A stretch of DNA of 64,000 bases from Fremontodendron californicum (Eukaryota > Streptophyta > Magnoliopsida > Malvales > Malvaceae), in contig JAULJL010000035.1 in NCBI GenBank assembly GCA_030761205.1, positions 19,509,001 to 19,573,000 of the forward strand, given 5' to 3'. Positions 10,054 through 20,343 of the stretch are shown here, piece by piece; within the stretch, counting starts at the first letter, position 1; each line of letters opens with the position of its first letter. The position numbers and the translations under genes are program-made. The notes beneath the pieces are model-generated. The model did not search any database. It was not told the DNA's origin and saw only the letters and a list, made by a program, of their open reading frames with translations.

Positions 10054-10539
10054 TTATTGAGTTACAATAACAGGAATCTGATGAAGCTGATCTGATTCAA
10101 CTCGGAGAGAAGCTCTACAAAGTGGGCAACTCGACTCAGTACTGAGCCACCTATCAACACACTCGGGGTGATAGGAGTGCTGACAAAAAGGCAAAACCTT
10201 AACTTTCTCACCATCCTGAAACACTCCAAGGCAGATACAACACTCACTCTCAAGCGCCTTCCCGCGCGTGACCATAGTTACTGGCAAAGCATTGATGGTA
10301 GCAGGGTCAAGCCCTCGAGGCTGCGTTGGAGACGGCGGAGGCGCGTGGGAGGTCGAAGAGGGCGTGTCTCGATAAAAACTGCATACCCATCGGGCGTAAA
10401 CGAAGATAAGAGTGAAAATAAGGATGATGGCGAAGAGGACGATGATGAAGAAGAGGGTTCGGCCTCGGATTTGGAAGTCACGGTCTTCGAGCTCGGCGTA
10501 GTGCCAGTGGAAAGGCTGGGAGTCTTGGGATGAAGCCAT
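10054..10539 (-). CDS. ATL66: RING-H2 finger E3 ubiquitin ligase, ATL66-like
   Basis: Intronless, 161 residues, as usual for the ATL family. N terminus MASSQDSQPFHWHY, then one membrane span at about residues 28-49. A short Ser/Pro-rich linker and the ATL-specific GLD motif (RGLDPATINALP, 75-86) follow. The RING-H2 domain (100-141) has all eight zinc ligands: Cys100, Cys103, Cys119, His121, His124, Cys127, Cys138, Cys141. The tryptophan after Cys127 is the E2-contacting residue. Such proteins are membrane-anchored ubiquitin ligases that pass ubiquitin from E2 enzymes to substrates. The N terminus fits ATL66 (At3g11110), which in Arabidopsis lies beside an RPL41 gene, as here. Start ATG at 10537-10539. 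Substrates unknown. Confidence 0.92.
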   Translation of the reverse strand: MASSQDSQPFHWHYAELEDRDFQIRGRTLFFIIVLFAIILIFTLIFVYARWVCSFYRDTPSSTSHAPPPSPTQPRGLDPATINALPVTMVTRGKALESECCICLGVFQDGEKVKVLPFCQHSYHPECVDRWLSTESSCPLCRASLRVESDQLHQIPVIVTQ

Positions 10540-12698
10540 TTAGCAAAAGGGTAGGTTTCAAGGTTTTTTATAACAGTTGAAGTTGAGGCATTTTTGGCAG
10601 TTAAATATGGACAATTGGGGAAGATTTTTGTCCGAAAGGTAGTTTTTATATTTGTTTTTAGTTTTTTTTTTTTTTTTTTTTGAGATATGATTAAATAAAA
10701 TGAAATTAGTTGTAGCTTTTAGTTTTTACAGTTGACTCTAAAAGTAAAATAAATGCATAATTGGATTTTTTTTTTTTTTCAAATCATGAATTTGTTTTTG
10801 GGACTCATCTATATTTACCCATATGCAAGTTTAAGCACTTCGTTAATACTTAATGTTTTTACGATTCGATAATACTAAATACATATATTTCATATTATAA
10901 TTTATACACATGCATTATTTTTTTAATTTAATGTTTATATATGTAATTTATGAAGTTGGTATGTGAATATAAATTTTTCTTTTTTCGATTTGCATACAAT
11001 TTTTGCACAAAGTATATATAGAAATTGATCAAATGATTATATAGAAGTTGCAGTATATTTTTTCTTGAATGTGCAAAGATACTCAAAGTGTAACTTGTAA
11101 GTTTAAATCAAGCAAATAATATATTATTTTATTTTTGATACATTAACAATAAATTTTTTTAATTTTATAAGCTGATCAACTAAAAGAATGTCATATGTTT
11201 TATTTTTTTAATTAATTTTTTAATATATCCTAAGACATATAATATCATAATATATATTGGATTTGAATGGGCCGTCAACTACCCCATTAGGCTTTAGTTG
11301 AAACTAGTAATTTGGGCTTTAAATGCAATTAGCAAACAGGAGCCCATGTTTTCACTGCTTATCTATTATGTATTATCTAAACGATGGGTATTATCTAAAG
11401 CTTAAAAACTCTACTATTTAACAAAAATAAAATTATGAACTTTGGTCCTTTTTTCTTAAGGATAAAAAAAATAAAAACATGAAAGTTCAAAAATTATAAG
11501 AACTTGTTGTCACAAGACTACAAAGAAAACACTACCCATGCAAAATAAAAGTCAGCTGAGAAAAGAAAGGCATTTTTTATATGCAATTATTATTGTTTAG
11601 TATGATGTCTATAAATGTTGAAAATAAATATTTACCAAGAATGCACATAAAGGCATATATATAGAGAGAAAGAGGATATGGGATGAAATTTAACAAGATT
11701 GCATAAATGCTGAAAGTAAGTGTTTTAAGTGTATATATTATCAATGTATAAATGCTAAGAGGATATGAGATAAAATGGATTTATATTTGATGTACTGATA
11801 ATATATAAATTTATATATTATCAGTAAATCAAATAATGTCACCTCATTAAAATTAAAATTTTCGTATTTATTTTTAAAAACTTTTAATGATATTACATTA
11901 TATGATTCACATGTATAGATTTATATACTTTCAATACATTAAATATAAACTCGAAACGAAATTTACAAGCACAAAACAAGACAATAAAAACGGATCTAAC
12001 CAATGAAAATAAATAATAATTGAGGAAAAAAAATAAGAGATCAACCCAAATACATTTTTCTAATATATATGAAGTGAAAATCATATATATATTTTTTTCA
12101 TTCAATTGATGAGAAATTAAGATGGAATATTTCTCACCCAAATTTATTAATTTGCTTTCAATCATATTTCCTACCACAACCCATTAGCCTTGAACCCTAA
12201 ATTTAAACTCTCCAACTTCCTTCCACAAAGAAATTAAACAATAATTATAAAACCTGGCCTTTGCCTTATATCAAAGTAACCATACCTTGAAAATCTCTCA
12301 AAGTTTCATCCAATCTTATCAAGGCTGTGTAGAGAGTAGAGACAACACATGCAAACTATTTATATATAGAAAATAAGATCATCTCTCTCTTGCACTTGCT
12401 CTTTGAGTATTGTAGATATAGGAGAGCCCTAGAAACATTAATCTTTGCTAAAATAAACCTTCAATTTTCTCCTTCTGTTGTTCATCTTTCAAGGGTCTCT
12501 CAAAATCTATATATGGTATTTCCAGATTCAAGCTTAACTGATTTCCTGGAGATCCTTTGAAATTCTCCATTGAAACTATGAAAATTTGTAGCCAAAGAGT
12601 CTCCAGAAAAGCCCTTGAAAAACTTGCATGCAAAACTGCAAGACAGTGTAAGGGAAACCCAAAGAAACTTTGAATATATATATATATATATATAACCC
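10540..12698. other. Spacer between ATL66-like and ABI4 genes
   Basis: AT-rich. The first few hundred bases are the promoter side of the ATL66-like gene. A long perfect palindrome lies at 11793-11826. An AT microsatellite (12676-12693) directly abuts the ABI4 stop codon. No gene is recognised; frames at 11893-12177 and 12448-12766 lack family features. Confidence 0.5.
11786..11833. repeat. Near-perfect AT-rich palindrome
   Basis: 11793-11826 is a perfect 34-bp palindrome (arms tactgataatatataaa and its reverse complement, no spacer). Allowing one mismatch it extends to 11786-11833. It can form a hairpin or cruciform and may be the core of a decayed inverted-repeat transposon. Confidence 0.85.
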
Positions 12699-13685
12699 TC
12701 AAAAATCAAAGAAGAAATTCGGATCCCCATAATCCCAAATAAAAGCTGGTGGATATTCATCATCATTTGTTAAAGGCCATACGGATGGAGATCCAGGTCC
12801 AACTGTTAAACCAGGATCCGGAACTACTGGTGCAACCGAAGTCTGAGCTGACAAAGACAAGCTCGAACCCACCAGGGAATTGATATCCTCGTACAAAGAA
12901 CCTTGATGATGATGATGATGCTGTACTTGTTGAGGATTAGGATTTGTATACGAGGTTGTTCCAGTGGGGTCACCAGGGTTAACAACAAGGCTGGGTTCTG
13001 TTTCTTGCACTATTTGCAAAACTTGCTGGGGATTTTGTAACATGTTTGGGTAAAGTACGGTTGGATTTAAAAGGTTTGGATAAACCCCATATGGCATAAA
13101 CCTTGATGAAGAAGAAACCCCAGTAGCCATTAAAGAAGCTGGATGAGTAGTAGGATTTGAATAAGAAGAAGCAAAACTAAAAGAAAAGCCTGATGGACGA
13201 GGAAGCAAAGGCCTTAAAGTTTGAGTAGATGAAGAAGAAGAAGAAGAAGAAGAAGAAGAACCACCACGAGAAGATGAAGATGAAGAAGAAACCGAGGGTT
13301 GGAGATTGAGCTGAGCCTTGGAACCATAAAGAATAATAGCTGCTCGATCATAGGCTCGAGCTGCTTCCTCAGCTGTAGCAAAAGTTCCAAGCCATTTCCT
13401 CGTACGTTTTCGAGGTTCACGGATCTCAGCAACCCATTTACCCCAACTTCTTTGCCTCACACCTCTATATCTAAACTTGTTATTATCAGGGCCACCTTTG
13501 CCTTTACATTTCCTGCTGCTGGTAGTGGTAGTAATACTGCCCCCTGGAGGGTTAGTATTGGTGCTAAAAATGCTTTCAGATTCAGAGCTTTTGGAGTCCT
13601 GATCAGGAATGGTGGTGGTGGTGGTTGTTTTTGCGGTGGTTTCTTGGGGAAGGTGAGACAAAGAATTAGACTGGTTCTGGTCCAT
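12699..13685 (-). CDS. ABI4: AP2/ERF transcription factor ABI4 (ABSCISIC ACID INSENSITIVE 4)
   Basis: Intronless, 328 residues. A single AP2 DNA-binding domain (about 71-128) begins FRYRGVRQRSWGKWVAEIRE and is preceded by the ABI4-specific CKGKGGPDN motif (60-68). Downstream are a serine-rich stretch, then STQTLRPLLPRP, EDINSLVGSSLSLS, and an acidic C-terminal activation region containing VWPL and IWDY. The order and wording of these blocks are diagnostic of ABI4, a nuclear regulator of abscisic acid and sugar signalling, seed maturation and plastid-to-nucleus signalling that binds CACCG-type elements. The start is the ATG at 13683-13685 (MDQNQ); the frame stays open upstream but only from a TTG codon. 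Poly-Ser and poly-His tracts come from trinucleotide repeats. In Arabidopsis ABI4 (At2g40220) is next to a BAHD gene, as here after removing the retrotransposon. Confidence 0.96.
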   Translation of the reverse strand: MDQNQSNSLSHLPQETTAKTTTTTTIPDQDSKSSESESIFSTNTNPPGGSITTTTSSRKCKGKGGPDNNKFRYRGVRQRSWGKWVAEIREPRKRTRKWLGTFATAEEAARAYDRAAIILYGSKAQLNLQPSVSSSSSSSRGGSSSSSSSSSSSTQTLRPLLPRPSGFSFSFASSYSNPTTHPASLMATGVSSSSRFMPYGVYPNLLNPTVLYPNMLQNPQQVLQIVQETEPSLVVNPGDPTGTTSYTNPNPQQVQHHHHHQGSLYEDINSLVGSSLSLSAQTSVAPVVPDPGLTVGPGSPSVWPLTNDDEYPPAFIWDYGDPNFFFDF

Positions 13686-15449
13686 AGAAAAAGAGATAGA
13701 GTGGTGCTTTAAAAGGGGGTTCAAAGAAGAGATTGGAGAAACAAAAAACCCACCTCGTTCTTTGTTCTTTGATTAGTCGACGAAAGGTGGAAAAGAGGAG
13801 TCCCTGTTTTTGATTTGAATGTCATCCCTGTTAATGGTGGATGAGGGCGGTGGCTCTTTATATACTTATATTTGGAGAAAGAGAAAGATTGCTGAACAGT
13901 GAAGGAAGTAGGGCAGAACTTTTGCTTGGGAATTCGGAATCATTCAATATTTTATTTGATTTTTGCTCTTTTTTTTTTTTTTTTTTTTTTTCTGTTTTCA
14001 ATGCGGAGATTTTGTAGGTTCTATTTTAGGGAAATTCCTAGGAAATTATTGAGCAATCCTTTTTTGTCTAGAGCCAAAAAGTGTTCTTCAAATAACTTTC
14101 TTTCAGTATTAGTAATTCTTCGGTTTGATTAATGATCATGTCACATCAGTTGTCAAACTAGGTTTAAATTCTAAATGTAAAGATTCTTTCATACATTAAA
14201 AACTTTAATCAAATTTTTAATTACATTTTTTATTTTTTAATGAATTGAACATTTTAGTATAATTGTCAAGTGTCACCTGCCTTCGCTAATGAATAAATCT
14301 TTGCATGATAACAAAGATCTCAGCCATTTTAATGAAGGTGATGATAGCTAGCAAATTACTACAATGTTTTGGATGAACATAAAAAATTCATGTCATGTAC
14401 CCATTTTTTTTGTGAAACCATTTGTTTTTTTTTTTTTTTTTTTGGGTTATAAAAGAAAAAAAATTACAATATTTTTAAATCATTAAAGAACTACACTTCA
14501 CATGTATTGAAACTTCAATCGGATAGGACCAAAAAATCTCAATATCCAAATACCAATTCATGACTTTGCTAACTTAAAAATACTATTTATATGGGGTTTT
14601 TTTTTTATGGTAATGAGAAATAACAATAATATATCGATTGCTTATAATACTATTCAGATCCATGGAAAATTTTATCAAAGATAGTCAACAATTTTTATTT
14701 GAGAAAATGCTAAAATATCTTACATTCCAATTACCCAATTAACTCCTCATAAAAAACAAATTAATACTCATACATATCCATCCATACTATTTGTGAACAA
14801 TTAGATAATTGAAATATCAAATAAGATAAAATGATCTTTTTCTTTTATTTTTCAGCAATTTATTCTAACATAAGAATATTCCAAAAGAAGTAGGCAGACA
14901 TCATTGCATGAGTTAGAGCAGCAGCCTCGTACAGAGAAAGGTGCTCATGGCACTTCATCAAATGAAGGAATCCGATCAGTTAAAAAAAAAAATCATAATT
15001 TTAATGTTATATATTTGATTTTGATATATTTAATATTGAAAATTTAAATTTTATTTTATAAAAATGATATGTTTCACAATTTTGATTATAAAAAATAAAA
15101 AAATTGAAAAATAATTTTAAATGTTTTTAAAAAGGAAAATATAATTTTAATTAAAATATTAAAACAAATAGACAAAGAAAATAAATATGCTTTAAGCTTA
15201 CTAGAGTTGGTAGGGCAGGGTTTGGTGAAGTTTGTGCCTCGGCCCTGAGCAGCTAGCTACAAACCAAAATTGTCTCTGAGTTCCGGCGCCGGAGTTCAGA
15301 TTCTGATCTGGTTTCTCGCCCCTTGTTATTTTTCTTTAAATAGCTTTTTTTTTCCCCCCGAGGATCTTACTTCGTCAAGAAGGCTTGATGCTGGAAACTC
15401 CTTTGAAGATCCAACAAATTCAATTCAATAAATATTATATATATTTATA
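13686..15449. other. ABI4 upstream region and spacer
   Basis: The first part is the promoter and leader of ABI4, with a TATA-like tatatactta around 13858-13868. Beyond it, AT-rich spacer with homopolymer T and A runs. A G+C-richer patch at about 15200-15390 (contains ttccggcgccgg) has no open frame and is unidentified. Confidence 0.45.
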
Positions 15450-15622
15450 AGAATTTTACTAATGACTGTCCTAAGGACGTTACTACATATAATAATATTT
15501 TCATTCAATATATTAAAAATATGAATAAAGTTATTAATTATTTATTTAATATAATATTATTACTATAAATAAAATATTAACTAATTTTAAAAAATGTTTT
15601 AAGGACACTCGTTAGCAAACTC
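15450..15622 (+). mobile_element. AT-rich MITE, family B copy 1
   Basis: 173-bp AT-rich element with imperfect inverted ends (agaattttactaatgactg at left; right end read inward gagtttgctaacgagtgtcc), flanked by tatttata on both sides (15442-15449, 15623-15630). The flanks are low complexity, so the duplication is weaker evidence than for family A. Related sequences lie at about 17029-17198, 17215-17372 and 38850-39020. Confidence 0.55.
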
Positions 15623-15899
15623 TATTTATAATCAGCTGAATCTTAATTAATTAATTTTAGCCTGTTGCATGCATGTGATAATGTGATAGCAGACTGAATC
15701 TTATAAATTCTTAAAACTGACTTCCAAGATGGGAGGAAAATGGCTTGAATTATTAAGTTGTAAAGGACGATCAGGGACAGTTTTCCTCTGAAATATATTG
15801 GATTTAAGCGATAACTCTCTCAATACTTCAAAACTCCAATTCTTACACGTTTTTGACCTTTTGGTTAAGCTATACCTGTATTTATAGTATAATTTTTTT

Positions 15900-16070
15900 T
15901 AAAGAAAGGGTTAAAATTATTGTTAATTTATACTTTGGAAAATGATAAAACTTGAAAAGGTAATTGCCAAGAAATACTTTTATAATGCGGGGAGGGGTTG
16001 CTTGGGATTAAACTCAAAACTTCATGCTTCACAAGTCTCTTATCACTCAGCCAAGAATTTGTTGATTTTT
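15900..16070 (-). repeat. Possible tRNA-derived SINE or tRNA-like relic
   Basis: On the minus strand an A-box-like TGGCTGAGTGAT (16053-16042) is followed about 25 bases later by a B-box-like GAGTTTAATCC (16015-16005), as in RNA polymerase III internal promoters of tRNAs and SINEs. No complete tRNA cloverleaf can be drawn, so it is called a SINE-like relic. Ends and target duplication were not resolved. Confidence 0.35.
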
Positions 16071-16294
16071 TGTAATGCATATTTTACTAGTACTATAACT
16101 GATGAGTTGAAATGAAGAATTATAGCAATGATTTAGAGTTAATGATTTAATTATAGGATTTGGTTAACCAATGTTTTTGAGATAATATATTTTAGAAAAT
16201 TACAAATATAATTACCAATTATTATATTTAATATAAAATGATTATTATAAGTAATATATTAATTAATTTGAAAAGTAAGTTAAAGAACACTTAA

Positions 16295-16669
16295 GGCTAG
16301 TTTAGAATTGCTATTGAAAAAAGTTTGGGTTGAAAAAAAATGTGTTTAAAAAGTTTGGTGAAAAATTGTGGTTTAAAAACTTTTAAGTGTTTAACTGTTG
16401 TGAAAAAAGTATTGTAGTAAATTGAAATGTCAAAAAAAAAAATTGTTTAAAATAATAAAAGTGTAGAGATGTGAGGATAATAAAGTCATTTTATTCAAAA
16501 GTCAATTTTTAAAACCCAAAAACTATATTTTTTTGGCTTTTTATTTGGCTTTCAAATTATTGTTTCAACATTAAAAGTCAATTTTTTTTTATCTGTTTAA
16601 CATTGTGTTTGTAATGAAAAACAGTTTTTGATCTAAAAAACTGTGTCAGAACCAATACTAAACAAGACC
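16295..16669 (+). mobile_element. Tourist-like (PIF/Harbinger) MITE
   Basis: 375-bp AT-rich element. Left end GGCTAGTTTAGAATTGCTAT, right end read inward GGTCTTGTTTAGTATTGGTT: imperfect inverted repeats of the GGxCxxGTTTxG type seen in Tourist elements. It is flanked by taa and tta, close to the TWA target of that superfamily. No coding capacity. Confidence 0.5.
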
Positions 16670-16881
16670 TTAGTTAATAAAACATATAATTATATAGCTA
16701 TGGTGATCAAGCAGTTGAGTAAAATTGTGGATGAGCAATAATAAAAAATAATTGAAGGGGGGAGGGGGATGGGATTTGAAAAAGCTTGAAAATGCAAATT
16801 TGCATGAAGAGAGATTAGGTGTCTTCACGTAAGATGAGGATTGAGGAGTCACTGCCAGCCACTCAGCCACAGCCTTATTCC

Positions 16882-16936
16882 TTGAAGAGAAGAGAAGAGA
16901 AGAGAAGAGAAGAGACAGCAAAGCAAAGCAAAGCAT
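16882..16936 (+). repeat. (AGAAG)n and (CAAAG)n microsatellite pair
   Basis: About six AGAAG pentamers are followed directly by four CAAAG-type pentamers. Short CAAAG-type repeats recur at 39744-39770 (as an inverted pair) and about 41106-41127. Confidence 0.8.
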
Positions 16937-17028
16937 GTGGTAGGCAGGCACTGGCTTTTGCCTAGTAACTCACAAAACCCTCACCCATTAATCAAAGAAA
17001 AAGATGTATGATATAGTTCATATATAAA

Positions 17029-17198
17029 TTTTGCTAACAAGTGTCTTAAGGTTATTAGATATACTAATATCTTTATTCAATTCATTGAAAATAATGAATA
17101 AAATTATAATTTTTTGCATTTAATACAATATTATTACTATAAATAATATATTAACTAACCTTAAAAAATGTCCTTAGAACACTCATTAACAAAACTCT
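17029..17198 (+). mobile_element. AT-rich MITE, family B copy 2
   Basis: Resembles 15450-15622: begins aattttgctaacaagtgtct and ends tccttagaacactcattaac, with tataaataatatattaacta near the right end in both. A more decayed third copy follows at about 17215-17372. Edges are approximate because both sides are AT repeats. Confidence 0.5.
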
Positions 17199-17372
17199 TT
17201 ATATATATATATATATATATATGATTTTGTGAATAAATACTCAATACACTTTTTAAAATTATTATACATAAAAATATGCATAAAGTTATTAATTTTTGTA
17301 TTTCATATAATACTATTCTACAAATAATATATTAAATAACTTTAAAAAAAATATTAAAAACACTCATTAACA

Positions 17373-18384
17373 ATATATATATATATATATATATATGATT
17401 CAGAAGAATTGATTTCTTTTCTGATTTTCTGCTGTGTTCTTTCTTTGTCGTCCATTTAGGAATGAGAATCGTGTGGGGTTGGAAGGCCGCTGTTCCACTC
17501 AGACCCACAACCTCTGAAATCAAATCTCATCAATCAAACTAATTAATCTAATATACTGTTTACCATGATTTCTCTCCTTTGCACTTTACATATGAAGCAT
17601 ATATATGCATTATTAATATACTGCTATCAATTATTGAGCATGCAAAGGGTTCGATTTTTATAAAAAATATTTTAAAAATAAAATTTTAAATACAGTAAAC
17701 TCTTAAAATTGTCTGAGAAAAAAATTAAGATCAAACAAAATTTGAAATACTTCTGACCATATTATAAATATATATACATGCTTCTAACTTTTCCCAAACT
17801 AAAAAATGTTAAATATAAAAAATTATATATCTTAGTACATTGTTAATAGATTTAAAATTTACCAATAGAGTTACAAAGTTATTACATATATTGGTCAGAT
17901 ATATTTAAAATGATTAATAAATTAATATGATAAACAAAATAACATGTAACAATATTCTAATTCTGTTTCTGAAATTCTAAAATTTTAATGACTGTGTATA
18001 TATAAAGTAATAGTTCATTAATTTTATTTTTTGGTCATACCATTAAGTTTAATAATTTGATTTTCTTAAGATATAGAGAAAATATATATAAAACAATTAT
18101 ACAAATTTCTAAGCTCTCTTGCCAAACAAAGGAATTAATTGATTTGACTATTTAAAGTGAGATAATTGTCTCATATAATTTAGTTTGGTAAATATCTTTT
18201 ATATGGCTTTATACTTATTATATCAAAAACTAGAGATTAAAGATCAGAGAATCTGTGGCTTAATCTATGTGGTTCATCATTTTCCTTAGGAGATAGATTC
18301 CAGCAAAAAATTAAGGTTCCATAGCTCTTTAAAAAAAATCTGTGACTTACAATTTTTCTCTTTTTTAACCTTAGGTTTCAACGG
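17373..18384. other. AT-rich spacer
   Basis: An AT microsatellite at 17374-17395, then low-complexity spacer. No gene recognised. Confidence 0.5.
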
Positions 18385-18942
18385 TTAAAATTATTTAAAC
18401 AGTACTTATATTATAATCAAAAGTGTATTTTAGTTTTTGTACTATAGAAGTGAATAATTTAATCCTTATACATTTGAAATTGATGTAAAAAAATAAAATT
18501 GGTAACAGTGTTAATGGGAAACCGTCTAAATACTGATATGAACATGTAATACTACAGAAAAGATAACTTAGAAAAAAAAATTGATGACATGTCAATTTTT
18601 TTTTACTTAAGTGAAATTTAGAAAAACATAATTTTTTTTTTTATTTAAATCCCTCCCTTATCCGTGAAGTATATCATCATTTTTTTTAGAAGTCATTTAT
18701 TCTGTCAGTTTCTAAATTCCACCTGAGCAAAAAAAAATTTAACATCTCATCATTTTTATTCAAGTCATTTATTATATCAGTTTCATATGTTTACGTCAGC
18801 ATTTAGACGATTTTTCATTAACACTGTTATCAATTTTATTTTTTTGCACTAATTTCAATCTTAAAAAAATTAAATTACTCATTTTTATAGTACAAAAACT
18901 AAAATATATTTTTTAAGTACAAAGATTACCTAAATATTTTAG
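18385..18942. mobile_element. Foldback element, about 560 bp, arms of about 250 bp
   Basis: The left half is matched by the reverse complement of the right half almost to the centre. Matched blocks include tattttagtttttgtactat, aaaaaaataaaattggtaac with cagtgttaatg, and cgtctaaatactgat versus cgtctaaatgctgac. Near the centre aaatccctcccttatccgtg has its complement close by. The arms are imperfect (clear but not high identity). No coding capacity. Long inverted arms suggest a foldback or Mutator-type MITE; no clear target duplication was found. Confidence 0.7.
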
Positions 18943-19847
18943 GACCTTCATAAACTGCCCAATCATTATTAATTAAAAAAAAAGAAAAAGGAAAATGAAA
19001 AAGCTAAAGAAGGTCCATGTATAAGTTATTGGGGCTAGGTAATTCTATGGCCTATTACTTTTGAGCTTTAAGACTCTTGAGATCGTCCTATGAAATTGGC
19101 CCAAAATTCTTCTTTTGGAAACTTTCTTCCGCCCATTTTATTACAGGCCCTCGTACCTTACTTCTAAATCTTGTTTTATTACCAATAGAGATTGTCTAAG
19201 ATTTTTTTGGGCTGACTTTTTCTTTTCTTTTTTACTGCATATTCTTAGTTTGACATAGATGAGTGCCTGAATAGTAAACGCAATTCAACTTTTTCAACTT
19301 ACAAAATTAGTACTAGTTGCATATAATATTATTCAAGGACTTAAGGTCAATTATCATTCTTCATATTATAATTAGATTCGAAGGTGCTGAAGCTTGGAAG
19401 GCAGTTTCCTAGTCTACACCAGGGGAGGGAAAGAGGGATTGGGTTAGGTGAAGTTTGATGTGCTTAAGATTTCCAAGCTTGCTTCCAAATCTCTCTCAAA
19501 GATATTTCTAACAGAATATTTAGCTGAAATCATGTCAAAGAAGCTTATATTTTTTGGAGCAAGTTAGGGGATATATAATCAAACTTTTTTATTGAATAAA
19601 AAAAAAAAAAAAAAGAGAGAGAATCAATTTGATTATTATTATCCAACATTAATCCATTTTTTTCAATGGTTGATTATATATGGTCTAGCACTTCACAACA
19701 TGATTGAATTTTTTTTTTTTTTTTTTATTTATAAAATAGAGCCTCCTCCATGTTCTTTACATACTTGTGTTAGTTATGATTCAAAAAGATTTGAGGAAGG
19801 TATTAAGTATTAATTATTATCCACATGTCAAATGCATATCCTTACAA
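18943..19847. other. Spacer before copia element 1
   Basis: AT-rich. A moderately G+C-richer patch at about 19380-19560 has no recognisable coding or RNA gene. Homopolymer runs at 19600 and 19710. No gene recognised. Confidence 0.45.
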
Positions 19848-19852
19848 TGCGT

Positions 19853-20343
19853 TGTTGAGAAAAACTTAGAGTAGATAACTCTAATTTTACCACTCAAAGA
19901 AGAAAGTTTAGATTTTAGGAAAACTCACAAATGCTCACACTTCACTCTAGACTACACTCTTTAGAGAAGAACTCCTTAGGAAAACTTAGAACTTTTATTG
20001 CTTATTGAAGCTTACTACTTGATGATTTACAAATGCAAGGGAGGGGGTATTTATACAATACCAAGACAAACACAAGCCACACAAATATAAAATCTAAATA
20101 AATTACAACCACCCATTGTTGTTTAATAACAACCACACATTTAAATCACACAACTACAACCACACATTAAACCACACAACTACAACCACACATTAAACCA
20201 CACAACTACAACCACACATTAAACCACACAATTACAACCACACATTAAACCACACAACTACAACCACACATTAAACCACACAATTGCAACCACACATTGT
20301 TAGGCTTTTATTTTTCCTTGGGCTGGTATTGGACAATTTAACA
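19853..20343 (-). repeat. 3' LTR of copia element 1
   Basis: 491 bp, identical by eye to 24714-25204. The gag-pol stop codon lies inside its first bases (coding strand). Confidence 0.97.
20130..20299 (-). repeat. 26-bp minisatellite in the LTR U3 (second copy at 24991-25160)
   Basis: About six tandem copies of a unit containing ccacacattaaaccacacaa, with minor variants (caactac, caattac, caattgc). In the 5' LTR it lies upstream of the TATAAATA box, so it is placed like an enhancer repeat of the U3 region. Confidence 0.85.

Noticed and set aside
10168..10533. Plus-strand 121-codon frame over the RING-H2 gene
   Set aside because: Antisense shadow of a G+C-richer conserved coding region.
13299..13712. 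Plus-strand 137-codon frame over ABI4
   Set aside because: Antisense shadow of ABI4; low-complexity composition.
13686..13724. ABI4 start 13 codons upstream
   Set aside because: The codon is TTG; the first ATG at 13683-13685 gives an ABI4-like MDQ start.
15900..16070. Functional tRNA gene
   Set aside because: Only A- and B-box-like phrases; no acceptor stem pairing or complete cloverleaf.
20130..20299. CRISPR-like array
   Set aside because: Tandem 26-bp units without unique spacers, inside an LTR, in a plant genome; it is a minisatellite.
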